From: Pseudarthrobacter sp. NBSH8
Lineage (GTDB): Bacteria; Actinomycetota; Actinomycetes; Actinomycetales; Micrococcaceae
Assembly (NCBI RefSeq): GCF_014217545.1
Contig: NZ_CP043178.1
Span: 3,410,001-3,474,000 of the forward strand
DNA: 64,000 bases
Direction: 5' to 3'
The translations under genes were made by a program, and so were the position numbers. Below, piece after piece: positions 11,840 to 20,161 of this stretch (positions are counted from its first letter, which is position 1; each line of letters starts with the position of its first letter). Below the pieces are notes generated by a model, which worked only from the letters and a program-made list of their open reading frames with translations, was not told where the DNA came from and ran no database searches.

Positions 11840-12010
11840 AGTGACATTTCCCTTCTGTGCTCCGGCCGAGTTGCCGGCTGATTCGACTCTTCCCTGCTGC
11901 GGAAGTCTCGGTAAGAGCCAACAACCCGTAAGTGGATAAGCGCGGCTTTAAGCGGATTGTGGAGGACAGGACGGGGTGTGGAGGAATGGACCGTAGCTGA
12001 AATCCCGCGC
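11840..12010 (-). other. 171-bp gap inside the tad cluster
   Basis: This is the only real gap in the cluster, between the tadC stop (12011) and the DUF4244 start (11839). It may hold a separate promoter for the pilin genes, as high pilin expression would require. I see no convincing -35/-10 pair. A three-codon ATG-TCA-CTA-TGA frame overlaps the DUF4244 ATG and is probably accidental. Confidence 0.35.
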
Positions 12011-12619
12011 TCAGGACCCGGACGGGACCAATGCCAGCAGGACCGGAACAACGCCCAGGCAGATGAACGCCGGGAGCGAGCACAGGCCCAGCGGAATGAC
12101 CAGCTTCACGCCGAGGGAGGCCGCCCGTTTCTCCGCAGCACGGAATCTTTCCCGTCGCAGCCTCGCGGCCTGCGCGTAAAGGATGGCCGACGACGGCGCT
12201 CCGGTCAGGGCGGCGAATCCCAGTGCGTCACGCAGTTCCAGGATTTCGGGAAGCCGGACTTCGGAACTGCGCCAGGCTGTCTCCCAGTCGGCCCCGATGG
12301 CGAGCGCAGACACCACGGGACGCAGCGCCTTGCCGTAGTCCGTCGAGGCCGAGGCAGCGACGAGTTCCAGCGACCGCCCGATGCCTGACCCCGCGTCCAG
12401 CATCGCCGCCACGAGCTCAAGCATCATGGCCGGGTCCCGCAATCCGTGCAGACGGCCACGATGTGTGAAGGCTTCATCGGCCCCCGGCGACCCTGCACCC
12501 ACTTCACCTCGGAGCCGGACCAGCCGTTTTCGGACCCGGCTTGGCTGCGAAAGGGCCAGGCAAGCGGCCGCAGCCAGAACAACTGCCACAGCAAGCCCCG
12601 GCACAAGACCGTCCGTCAT
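12011..12619 (-). CDS. tadC: Tad secretion inner-membrane protein TadC
   Basis: 202 residues from ATG 12619. T2SSF domain: hydrophobic N-terminal helix (LVPGLAVAVVLAAAACLAL), then the cytoplasmic helical bundle with LELVAAMLDAGSGIGRSLELVA and EKRAASLGVKLVIPLGLCSLPAFICLGVVPVLLAL. A longer frame opens upstream, but the ATGA overlap with the tadB stop supports this start. TadB and TadC form the platform on which the ATPase acts. Confidence 0.88.
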   Translation of the reverse strand: MTDGLVPGLAVAVVLAAAACLALSQPSRVRKRLVRLRGEVGAGSPGADEAFTHRGRLHGLRDPAMMLELVAAMLDAGSGIGRSLELVAASASTDYGKALRPVVSALAIGADWETAWRSSEVRLPEILELRDALGFAALTGAPSSAILYAQAARLRRERFRAAEKRAASLGVKLVIPLGLCSLPAFICLGVVPVLLALVPSGS

Positions 12620-13497
12620 GGCACACCTGCCCCGGCAGCAGCACCGACCAGGCGGGCAGACCAGATTCTTCCGGCGATGGTGAGGCCCACTCCCGCTGCC
12701 AGCGCCGCCAGTCCCAGCGGGGTCCCGATCAGGATGGCCAACGGGTCCACGCCCAACGCTATTCCCAGGCCCAGCCCCATCAGCGGGAGCCACGTCAGGA
12801 GACCCACCGTGGCTTTCGGTCCGGCGAGGGCCGTCTGCCGTGCGGCCTCGGCATCGTCTTCCACTTCGAGTTGCGCGGCAAACCGCGCCAGCACATCAGC
12901 CAGCGGACAGCCACTGGCTTCGGCGATATCAAAGCAGGCGGCCAGCTCGCACCAGATTCGTAGCTCCCCGCCGTCGGCGCGCGAATACTCCGCCTGCGCG
13001 GCCTTCCTGATCGCTTCAGACACGGGTGCACCCCGGAACGCTGCTGCCCGGACGGCGCCAAGCATCACCAGGGAACCTGCGCTGAGGCTCGGACCGCTGC
13101 GACTGGACGCTGGCCCGCGTGATGGTTCCGCCCTTCCTACAGGGTCCTGCGATGCGCGTAAACCTGCGTCCGTAGTTGCTGAGACTGGGTCCGGACGGCC
13201 ACCGTGGACCAGCCACAGTTCATCCCAGAGCCGTGCCGGAGTGCGGCCGCCCTTAAGCAGCGCAGCAAGCTGCTGGACCACAAGGGTCAAGGACAGGTCA
13301 TTGCTTTTCGGTCGTGCGCGGAGGACGTTGCGCCACGTGCCGCCCGTTCTGCTGCCACCGGCCCCGGCGTGAACTCGAGAGGCAAGGCCTGGTCCTACAC
13401 TCGCCAAGGCCCGCCGGCAACGGCCGGTGGCACCGCCGGGCGGGCTGAAGAGGAGCACGACCGCCAGCCCCAGGACCACGGCCAGCAGAAGTGTCAT
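12616..13497 (-). CDS. tadB: Tad secretion inner-membrane protein TadB
   Basis: 293 residues from ATG 13497 (MTLLLAVVLGLAVVLLF, a membrane helix). Family features are GSLVMLGAVRAAAFRGAPVSEAIR, the helical T2SSF region (AACFDIAEASGCPLADVLARFAAQLE), and two C-terminal membrane helices (TWLPLMGLGLGIALGVDPLAIL; LGLAALAAGVGLTIAG). Both ends overlap neighbours by four bases. The linker between about residues 30 and 120 is poorly conserved. Confidence 0.88.
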   Translation of the reverse strand: MTLLLAVVLGLAVVLLFSPPGGATGRCRRALASVGPGLASRVHAGAGGSRTGGTWRNVLRARPKSNDLSLTLVVQQLAALLKGGRTPARLWDELWLVHGGRPDPVSATTDAGLRASQDPVGRAEPSRGPASSRSGPSLSAGSLVMLGAVRAAAFRGAPVSEAIRKAAQAEYSRADGGELRIWCELAACFDIAEASGCPLADVLARFAAQLEVEDDAEAARQTALAGPKATVGLLTWLPLMGLGLGIALGVDPLAILIGTPLGLAALAAGVGLTIAGRIWSARLVGAAAGAGVP

Positions 13498-14747
13498 GCG
13501 GCGACACCCGCTGCGGGGGACAGTCCCAACCTCGAGCTCAGCGTCTCCCAGGCAGGACCGGTGCCGAGCTGGCCGCGTGTGGTCTCCAACGCCGGAACCA
13601 CGGTAAGCCCGCCAGGACCGTCGTGCACCACACCCACGCAGGCAACATGCCGCCCGCGGCTGGACCGCTCCACGTGGACCACGACGTCCAAGGCACTGGC
13701 TGCCTGCAGCCGGACGGCGTCCTGGCCCATGCCGGCCAGTGCGCCCAAAGCTGTCAGGCGGGCCGGGACGGCGGTGGCAGTGTTGGCATGGATGGTTCCT
13801 CCCCCGCCGGTGTGGCCGGTGTTCATGGCGGTCAGGAGCTCCCGGACCTCGGCACCGCGGCATTCGCCCACCACTAGCCGGTCCGGCCGCATCCGCAGTG
13901 CCTGCCGGACGAGTTCGCCCAGGTCCACTTCGCCGCCGCCTTCGAGGTTTCCGTGCCGGGACTCGAGCGAAACAATGTGCGGATGGACGGGGTTCAGCTC
14001 GGACGCGTCCTCGATCAGAACCAGCCGTTCGGCCGGGGAGCACAGCCCCAGCAGGGTGGAGAGCAGAGTGGTCTTCCCGGAACCCGTGGCCCCGCTGATC
14101 AGGAAACTCAGCCGCTGTTCAACCACGCCTTCAAGGACCTCCCGGACCACGCCGCCGAACATGCCGCCGGCACGGAGTTCGTCCATCGAGAAGACCTGCT
14201 CCCGCCGGATGCGGACACTCAGCAGAGTGCCGGCCGTCGAAATCGGCGGCAGGACGGCGTGGACGCGGTAGCCGCCGTCGAGCCTGACATCGACACACGG
14301 GGACCCGTCGTCCAGCCGCCGTCCGCCGGCGGCCACCAGCCGTGATGCCAAGGCCCGCACCTGCGCCTCACCGGAAAACGAAACCCCGGCCGGTTCGAGG
14401 CCCCTACCCCGGTCGATCCAGACCGAGTCCGGGGCGTTGACGAAGATGTCGGTGACATGGACGTCCCGCGTCAGTTCCTGGAGTGGGCCAAGCCCGTTCA
14501 GCTCGGCGCTGATCCGTTCCACAGCCGCGAGGGATCCGGCAGTCCCGAGCAGCCGCCCGGTAGCCTGGACGGCGGCGGCGACCCGGGACGGCGTGACAGG
14601 TCCGGCGTCGGCCATGACTGATTCACGGACGGTCTCCAACAGTGACGAATCCAAAAATCGCGGATCCAGGACCCGGGCCTGCCGACGGCGTGCCCCCGTC
14701 CGGTGCTCCTGGGGCGACGGCAGCGGGACTGGCTGCCGCTCGCTCAC
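13494..14747 (-). CDS. tadA: TadA/CpaF-family secretion ATPase
   Basis: 417 residues. The hexameric ATPase drives Tad pilus assembly. Walker A SGATGSGKTTLL is near residue 224. The Asp box (LVLIEDASEL), Walker B region (LRMRPDRLVVGECRG) and His box (GHTGGGGTIHANTA) follow in order. The N-terminal domain (residues 1-170) has the conserved DIFVNAPDSVWIDRG. It overlaps ssd and tadB by four bases on each side. Confidence 0.95.
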   Translation of the reverse strand: MSERQPVPLPSPQEHRTGARRRQARVLDPRFLDSSLLETVRESVMADAGPVTPSRVAAAVQATGRLLGTAGSLAAVERISAELNGLGPLQELTRDVHVTDIFVNAPDSVWIDRGRGLEPAGVSFSGEAQVRALASRLVAAGGRRLDDGSPCVDVRLDGGYRVHAVLPPISTAGTLLSVRIRREQVFSMDELRAGGMFGGVVREVLEGVVEQRLSFLISGATGSGKTTLLSTLLGLCSPAERLVLIEDASELNPVHPHIVSLESRHGNLEGGGEVDLGELVRQALRMRPDRLVVGECRGAEVRELLTAMNTGHTGGGGTIHANTATAVPARLTALGALAGMGQDAVRLQAASALDVVVHVERSSRGRHVACVGVVHDGPGGLTVVPALETTRGQLGTGPAWETLSSRLGLSPAAGVAA

Positions 14748-15982
14748 GGCAGGTCTCCGACGGGGATGTCGCCGTCCAGCAGATCGAGCACTGAGGCGGC
14801 GAAATGCCTGACGCTCCGCCGTTTGCCCACGTCCAGGAGCCGTCCGTTTTCCCCGGCCGCCGTAACGCCACGCAGCTCCGGAACCCGGCCGTGAACCGGC
14901 AGTCCGACGGCGTCCGCAATCAGTCCGCCGTCCAGCGCGGCGCCCGCCTTTCCCCGAACCAGGAGGGCCGCCTCGACCGGCGGAAGTTCGTGCAGCAGCC
15001 GGGCCGTGGCCACCGCGGCCTTCAGCTGCGCCGGCACAACCACCAGCATGCGGTCACAGTCCCAGGCAAACATCCGCACGGTTTCGGCGCTGCGACCGAT
15101 GTCCACCACCACCAGTTCATAGCCCCGCCGGGCCGCATCCAGGACGCCACCTGTGGTGGCGGCATCCACCGGCGTCTGGCGGTCGCGGCTGCCTGGCCAG
15201 GACAGGAAGGAAAACCCGCCGGCGACCGGCAGTGAATCGGCCAGCTGTTCGGGATCTATGCTTCCGCTCGCCTCGGACAGATCAGGCCAGCGCAGCCCCG
15301 GCGCCTCCTCAGCCGCCAGCGCCAGTTCCAGGCCACCGCCCCACGGATCTCCGTCAACGAGCAATACACGCACACCCAGCCCGGCCGCCGCCTGGGCGAT
15401 CCAGATTGCCGCGGTGGTGGCCCCGGCACCGCCGCAGCCCCCTGTTAACCCGAGGACGAGTCCTCCCGCTTCGGGCGACCGAGACCGGCTCAGGTACTCG
15501 GCCAGCCAGGCCGAGGCATCCGGCAGTACCGCCACCCGCTCCGCTCCGAGGGCTGTAGCCAGGTGCCAGAGACTGTCCCCCTCCCCGTTCAGGCCCACCA
15601 ACACGGCAGGGGCACGTCGCCGCGGCGGCAGCTCACGGACATCGCTCCCGACCAACACGGCGGCCGCGGCGTCCCAGTACTTGGCGGCGTCAGCCACGTC
15701 CGCCACCACCCGCAACTGGCCGCCGGCGGCAGCCACGATCCGTTCCACTTCGCCCTGCAGGAAGTCGTAGCTGGTGACCAGGAGAACCTCGGCACCAGCG
15801 GGGTCCGGCAGCCAGGCTGCCGCGGCCCGTCCCGAGGTAGGCGCACGGGACGTGGAAGCACCGGACCTGGAATCACGGGGCTGGGAACCAACGGAGTCAG
15901 ATCCGGGGGAAGGGGGCCGGGTGCGGGACAGCTGGGTGGAAGACCGCTCGGAAGGGGGTGGAGATAGCTGGTGCCTGCTCAT
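14744..15982 (-). CDS. ssd: Septum-site/CpaE-like P-loop protein Ssd
   Basis: 412 residues from ATG 15982. The first 55 or so residues are Ser/Pro/Arg-rich. A receiver-like domain follows, then a MinD/ParA-type ATPase whose P loop is GLTGGCGGAGATTAAIWIAQ, a deviant Walker A lacking the final GKT lysine, as in CpaE/Ssd proteins. LLVDGDPWGGGLEL and VVVDIGRSAETV are the later motifs. In mycobacteria the homologue is called septum-site determining protein. Next to tadA the likely role is localisation of the Tad machine. Confidence 0.85.
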   Translation of the reverse strand: MSRHQLSPPPSERSSTQLSRTRPPSPGSDSVGSQPRDSRSGASTSRAPTSGRAAAAWLPDPAGAEVLLVTSYDFLQGEVERIVAAAGGQLRVVADVADAAKYWDAAAAVLVGSDVRELPPRRRAPAVLVGLNGEGDSLWHLATALGAERVAVLPDASAWLAEYLSRSRSPEAGGLVLGLTGGCGGAGATTAAIWIAQAAAGLGVRVLLVDGDPWGGGLELALAAEEAPGLRWPDLSEASGSIDPEQLADSLPVAGGFSFLSWPGSRDRQTPVDAATTGGVLDAARRGYELVVVDIGRSAETVRMFAWDCDRMLVVVPAQLKAAVATARLLHELPPVEAALLVRGKAGAALDGGLIADAVGLPVHGRVPELRGVTAAGENGRLLDVGKRRSVRHFAASVLDLLDGDIPVGDLP

Positions 15983-16118
15983 GCAGCCACTCTCCACCGC
16001 ACTCAGGGGCGGGAAACAGGGGCATGCCACCGTATGTGGACAACTCCCCCGAACACCCCGGGCGGAACGGCCGGACGGAACGGCCGGACCGAACAACGCG
16101 GCCGAACTGCCGGGCCGG
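15983..16118. repeat. Gap with a 13-bp tandem repeat upstream of ssd
   Basis: 136-bp gap. It holds two adjacent copies of CGGAACGGCCGGA (16063-16088) and a TGTGGACAA, the reverse of a DnaA box, at 16035-16043. The ssd promoter should be here, but I cannot pick a convincing -10/-35 pair. Confidence 0.5.
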
Positions 16119-16319
16119 TTACTGCTTCCCGTATTTGCGGTGGACGGCCTGCTTGCTCACCCCAAGGCACAGGGCAATGGCTTCCCAAGACAGACCGGCC
16201 TGCCTCGCCTTGCGGACCAGTGCCGCTTCGGTGCGGCCAACTTCCTTCTGCAGCTCCGCCACTGCGTATAGAGCCTCAGCGGGGCCCTTCCCGTCCATTG
16301 ATGCGACCAGCATTTTCAT
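16119..16319 (-). CDS. 66-residue helix-turn-helix protein
   Basis: A small protein consisting of a helical N-terminus (GPAEALYAVAELQKEVGRTEAALVRKARQAG) and a C-terminal HTH of MerR/sigma-70 region 4 type (SWEAIALCLGVSKQAVHRKYG). ATG 16319 is chosen because GGAGG sits eight bases upstream; ATG 16334 would place that site inside the coding region. It is divergent from the polymerase gene, and a 34-bp palindrome overlaps its ribosome binding site, which suggests self-regulation. Confidence 0.8.
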   Translation of the reverse strand: MKMLVASMDGKGPAEALYAVAELQKEVGRTEAALVRKARQAGLSWEAIALCLGVSKQAVHRKYGKQ

Positions 16320-16327
16320 CCGCCCTA

Positions 16328-16361
16328 CCTCCATTCGTCAACTTTAGTTGACGAATGGAGG
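16328..16361. promoter_or_regulatory. 34-bp palindrome, probable operator
   Basis: Two perfect 16-bp arms (CCTCCATTCGTCAACT and its complement) flank a 2-bp centre. The left arm covers the GGAGG ribosome binding site of the small HTH gene. A further half-site, AAGTTGAC, follows at 16373-16380, so the AGTTGAC core occurs three times. It could be a protein operator or an RNA hairpin that hides the ribosome binding site. Confidence 0.8.
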
Positions 16362-16503
16362 GGCGTCAGCATAAGTTGACACCCCTGAGGTCGATGGCAC
16401 GCACACCACAGCCCGCGTCCCGGCCCCCTACCCCGGCCCACACAGGCACACGACCCGGCCCGCTGGTGCGCCTGAACCTCCGCCACAGGGCAGAATTGGA
16501 CCT

Positions 16504-18216
16504 ATGTATCTGCTGCTCGCCGCCCACGCCCACGGCGCAGCCCTCCAGCAGGTCACCCAGGCGGGCGATCCGCACCCAGACCGTCCCGAACCGCGCCTGA
16601 TCAGCGCAAGCGAGCTGGCCGGCGTCGTACGCCAACTGGAAAACCGTCCCCGCGAGGCGCCGCCCCGCTGGATCTGGAAGCGGACCCAGGACTGGTACCC
16701 TGCGCTGCTGGCGTCCGGCGTGGAGCTGGAGCGCTGCTATGACTTAGGTTTGTGCGGCAATATCCTGGCGTATTCGCAGTTCACGGCCCACACGGAGTAC
16801 GCCCGGAACGCCGAAAAGGAACCGCTCGACGATCACGAGGCGCTGCCCCGCGCCCTCCAGCCGCCGCCCCCGCCGTCGGACCAAGGCGCCCTCTTTGACG
16901 ACGTCCGCCACCGCGCCCCACGGCAAGGACTGGCGGAGCTCCGCGCGGAATACGCCGCGCAGCAGGCAGCCCTGGCCGATGCGGCTCCGGACGAAAACAA
17001 GCGGAAGCGGCTCCAGCTGCTGCTGGCCGCCGAATCCGCTGGCGCCATGATCGCCGCCGAGATGCAGCACACCGGTGTTCCCTGGCGGGAGGACCTGCAC
17101 GAGCAGATCCTGGCCGATCACCTCGGGCCGCGCCCTCCGTCCGGTCACCGCCCCGCGAAGCTGGAGGCCCTGAACACCGAGCTGCGGGGACTGCTCAACT
17201 CGCCCGGACTGAACTTGGACTCGCCGCAGGAGCTGATGCGCGCCCTGCACCGCAACGGCATCGAGGTGAAAAGCACCCGGCAGTGGGAGCTGATGGAGTC
17301 CAGCCACCCCGCCATTGAACCGCTCCTCGCCTACAAGAAACTGTCCCGCCTGCATACTGCCAACGGCTGGGCCTGGCTGGACGCGTGGGTGGCCAACGGC
17401 CGTTTCCAGCCCGAGTATGTGGTGGGCGGCGTGGTGTCCGGCCGCTGGGCGTCCCGGGGCGGCGGGGCCTTGCAGATCCCGCGCCAGATCCGTGGCGCGG
17501 TCCATGCGAATCCCGGCCACAAACTCATCGTCGCGGACGCCTCCCAGCTGGAACCCCGGGTGCTGGTGGCGCTGGCGCAGGACGCCAAAATGGCTGAAGC
17601 GGCGCGCGACAAGGACCTGTACGCCGGCATCGCCGCCCAGGGTTTCGGCGGCGACCGCGCCAATGCGAAGATCGCCCTCCTGGGCGCCATCTATGGCGCC
17701 ACCACCGGCGAGTCCGGGCGCCTGATGCCACAGCTGGCACGGACCTACCCGCGCGCCGTCGGCTTTGTGGAGCAGGCGGCGCGGGAGGGCGAGGCCGGCG
17801 GCACAGTGACCACCAGGCTTGGCCGGAGCAGCCCGCCGCCGTCGGAAGGGTGGTTGCGGAGCCAGCAGTCGGCCACTGCCGAGGAGCAGCGCCGCGCGGA
17901 ATCGATTGCCCGTTCCCGCGGCCGCTTCACGCGCAACTTTGTGGTGCAGGGATCCGCCGCTGACTGGGCGGCGTGCTGGCTGGCGGAATTACGACGGCGG
18001 CTGCGGGCCCTGCGTGCCGACGGTTCCGTTCAGGCGGAGCTGGTGTTTTTCCTGCATGACGAGGTGATGGTCCACGCCCCCGAGGCTGGCGTCCAGGCCT
18101 GCATCCGGGCCATCGAGGAAGCTGCCGCCGCCGCGAAGGAACTGCTGTTCGGCCCCATCCCGGTGGAATTCCCCGTCAGCGTGGCCGTGGTGGACTCATA
18201 CGACAACGCAAAGTAG
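16504..18216 (+). CDS. Pol I-like polymerase (annotated family: bifunctional 3'-5' exonuclease/DNA polymerase)
   Basis: 570 residues. The C-terminal half has the three family A palm motifs: motif A VADASQLEPRVLVAL (near 345), motif B RANAKIALLGAIYG (near 386) and motif C FFLHDEVMVHAP (near 517). The essential Asp, Lys, Tyr and Asp residues are present, but motif A has Ala and motif B has Leu where Pol I has Tyr and Phe. The N-terminal 200 or so residues replace the exonuclease domain and show no clear DEDD motif. It is an actinobacterial family separate from the replicative PolA. A repair role is inferred. Confidence 0.85.
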   Translation: MYLLLAAHAHGAALQQVTQAGDPHPDRPEPRLISASELAGVVRQLENRPREAPPRWIWKRTQDWYPALLASGVELERCYDLGLCGNILAYSQFTAHTEYARNAEKEPLDDHEALPRALQPPPPPSDQGALFDDVRHRAPRQGLAELRAEYAAQQAALADAAPDENKRKRLQLLLAAESAGAMIAAEMQHTGVPWREDLHEQILADHLGPRPPSGHRPAKLEALNTELRGLLNSPGLNLDSPQELMRALHRNGIEVKSTRQWELMESSHPAIEPLLAYKKLSRLHTANGWAWLDAWVANGRFQPEYVVGGVVSGRWASRGGGALQIPRQIRGAVHANPGHKLIVADASQLEPRVLVALAQDAKMAEAARDKDLYAGIAAQGFGGDRANAKIALLGAIYGATTGESGRLMPQLARTYPRAVGFVEQAAREGEAGGTVTTRLGRSSPPPSEGWLRSQQSATAEEQRRAESIARSRGRFTRNFVVQGSAADWAACWLAELRRRLRALRADGSVQAELVFFLHDEVMVHAPEAGVQACIRAIEEAAAAAKELLFGPIPVEFPVSVAVVDSYDNAK

Positions 18217-18275
18217 CAATTGGCCCCACTGCGTAGCCCAACGAAACCTACCCGGGAGTAGCTGGTCGGAACTTC

Positions 18276-18291
18276 TGTGACCATGGTTACA
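18276..18291. promoter_or_regulatory. Crp/GlxR-like binding site
   Basis: TGTGACCATGGTTACA fits the Crp pattern TGTGA-N6-TCACA with one deviation and is nearly self-complementary. It lies 71 bp before the DUF1508 gene. A Crp-family regulator is encoded at 34819. Confidence 0.5.
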
Positions 18292-18361
18292 TCAGAGCAG
18301 CGACTGAAGCAGACGGTCCAGCTATTCATGCAAAAGTCGCATATCAGGGGAGGTCCGGCCT

Positions 18362-18562
18362 ATGGCGGGCAGGTTTGAAATACATCGGGTAAGTGACGAG
18401 TGCTATCGGCTCAGGCTCACCGACTCAAACGGCAATATTGTGGCAGTTTCGCCCGACTTCAAGCATCTCGGTGCCTTGAAGGACGGCATCAAAGCCCTGC
18501 GTGAAAACGCGGCCACGGGCATTGTTGTTGATCTTCGGCAGCAACCAGTCACCACCGGCTAA
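18362..18562 (+). CDS. DUF1508 (YegP-like) small protein
   Basis: 66 residues, one DUF1508 unit: GRFEIHRVSDECYRLRLTDSNGNIVAVSPDF, then GIKALRENAATGIVVDL. The family's function is not established. GGGGAGG lies just upstream of the ATG. A second, longer member lies at 53620-53910. A Crp-like box is upstream and a strong hairpin follows. Confidence 0.8.
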   Translation: MAGRFEIHRVSDECYRLRLTDSNGNIVAVSPDFKHLGALKDGIKALRENAATGIVVDLRQQPVTTG

Positions 18563-18602
18563 GCCCCGGTGAGCTCCAGCTAAGCCGCCACCCGCGGTGC
18601 AC

Positions 18603-18628
18603 GCCCGGCGGACTCAGTCCCGCCGGGC
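18603..18628. terminator. Bidirectional hairpin terminator
   Basis: GCCCGGCGG pairs perfectly with CCGCCGGGC across an 8-nt loop. It sits between two convergent genes (DUF1508 and Nudix). There is no T tract, so Rho-independence is uncertain. Confidence 0.55.
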
Positions 18629-18654
18629 CACCCACGCTACGCACCACGCCGAGG

Positions 18655-19332
18655 CTAGAAGACCACCTCGTGCAGCATGGTCCGGTCCCACGGCACCGCC
18701 CAGCCCAGCTGCTCAAAGAGGCCATCCAGAATGATCCCGGTGAAGCCCCAGACCAGCACACCGCTGACCGCGAACGCGGGGCTGCTGAAGGTCCTTCCAT
18801 CGCGGCTGACCGTGGCTGTCATCCGGTTGGCCGGGTCCAGAAGGTCCCGGACGGGGATCCGGAAAACCTGGGCGGATTCGGCGTAGTCCACCACCTGCAC
18901 CGGCGACGGCGCCGCCCACCAGCCGAGCACCGGCGTCACCAGAAAGTTGCTGCGGGCCAGCCCAAGCTCCTGCAACGTTCCCAGAACCTCCACCCCTGCG
19001 GAGTCCAGCCCGGTCTCCTCTTCGGCTTCGCGCAGGGCTGCGGCTACGGGGGTTTCGTCGGCGTCAATGGTGCCACCGGGAAAGGCGACCTGGCCGGGAT
19101 GGGAATCCAGGGTGTGCGCCCGTTCCAGCAGCAGGACATCAAGATCCGCCGCGGCCAGGGGTTTTCCGGAGACGGCCGGAACGTCGTCCAGTACACCGAA
19201 AAGCATCAGGACTGCCGCCTTGCGGGCTATGGTTTCATCCACGGTCAGGGCCGCCCAGGCAGTGTTCGGCGCTGTGACGTCGCCGCTGTCCGATCTGCGC
19301 ACCAGGTCGATCAGGTCCTGGCGTGCGCTCAT
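18655..19332 (-). CDS. Nudix hydrolase, CoA pyrophosphatase-like
   Basis: 225 residues. The Nudix box [25 protein letters not shown], here read as G-x5-E-x7-REAEEETG, is complete. The preceding [13 protein letters not shown] is the typical CoA-pyrophosphatase signature (LLxxHxGQxxFPGG). The start overlaps the nth stop by four bases, so the two are co-transcribed. Confidence 0.88.
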   Translation of the reverse strand: MSARQDLIDLVRRSDSGDVTAPNTAWAALTVDETIARKAAVLMLFGVLDDVPAVSGKPLAAADLDVLLLERAHTLDSHPGQVAFPGGTIDADETPVAAALREAEEETGLDSAGVEVLGTLQELGLARSNFLVTPVLGWWAAPSPVQVVDYAESAQVFRIPVRDLLDPANRMTATVSRDGRTFSSPAFAVSGVLVWGFTGIILDGLFEQLGWAVPWDRTMLHEVVF

Positions 19333-20153
19333 GGGAGCCGCCTCTGTGATTCCATCCGGATTTCAGCGGCGCGGTGCTTTTCGGCCAGCAACCGGTCCAG
19401 GAGAGTTTCGCTCCCGGGCGCCAGCTCGTATTTAAGGAGCTTGGCGGCCTTGGCGGGATCAGTCTCGCCCAACCCGTAGCTGGGGCACCAGTTCGCTACC
19501 GGACATGCGCCGCAGGCAGGCTTCCGTGAGTGGCACACCCGCCGCCCGTGGAACACCACACGGTGCGAGAGCATGGTCCAGTCCTTGGGCTCAAACAGCC
19601 CAGCAACGTCGAATTCGATTCGCACCGGGTCTTCGGAGGTGGTCCAGCCGAAGCGCCGTGCGAGCCGGCCGAAGTGCGTATCCACGGTGATCCCGGGGAT
19701 CCCGAAGGCATTGCCCAGCACCACGTTGGCGGTTTTGCGCCCCACTCCCGGCAGCGTCACGAGGTCCTCCAGCCGGCCGGGGACCACGCCGTCGTACTCG
19801 TCCACCAGGCGCGTGCTCAGCGCCATCACGTTCTTCGTTTTGGCCCGGAAGAAGCCGGTGGGCTGCAGGATCGCTTCCAGCTCGTTGGGATCGGCCTCGG
19901 ACATTGCCCGGGCGTCCGGGTACCGCGCAAACAGGATCCTGGTGACCTGGTTGACCAGCACATCGGTGGTCTGGGCCGACAGGACCGTGGCCACCACCAG
20001 CTCGAACGGGTTGCGGAAATCCAGCTCAGCATGGGCATACGGGTACTTCTCTGCCAAGGCCTTGTTGATCCGTCGCGCCCGGCGCTTCAACGCCAGCAAA
20101 GACTCCGGGGCTGCTGCGGCCGGGCCGGATCCGGGTCTACGGGAGGGGGCCAC
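19329..20153 (-). CDS. nth: Endonuclease III
   Basis: 274 residues. DNA glycosylase/AP lyase for oxidised pyrimidines. The helix-hairpin-helix [14 protein letters not shown] contains the catalytic lysine, and [11 protein letters not shown] contains the catalytic aspartate. The C-terminal [17 protein letters not shown] ligates the [4Fe-4S] cluster. The N-terminal 20 or so residues are Ala/Pro-rich, and translation could start slightly downstream. Confidence 0.95.
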   Translation of the reverse strand: MAPSRRPGSGPAAAAPESLLALKRRARRINKALAEKYPYAHAELDFRNPFELVVATVLSAQTTDVLVNQVTRILFARYPDARAMSEADPNELEAILQPTGFFRAKTKNVMALSTRLVDEYDGVVPGRLEDLVTLPGVGRKTANVVLGNAFGIPGITVDTHFGRLARRFGWTTSEDPVRIEFDVAGLFEPKDWTMLSHRVVFHGRRVCHSRKPACGACPVANWCPSYGLGETDPAKAAKLLKYELAPGSETLLDRLLAEKHRAAEIRMESQRRLP

Positions 20154-20161
20154 GGGCCTGG

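Noticed and set aside
11836..11846. Three-codon leader frame ATG-TCA-CTA-TGA overlapping the DUF4244 start
   Set aside because: Too short to judge, and explained by chance overlap. The AAGGGA ribosome binding site serves the main ATG.
16035..16043. Consensus actinobacterial DnaA box (TTGTCCACA on minus strand)
   Set aside because: A single box without dnaA/dnaN genes, an A/T-rich unwinding region or a box cluster. The TTATCCACA at 52806-52814 is likewise isolated. Neither is evidence of an origin.
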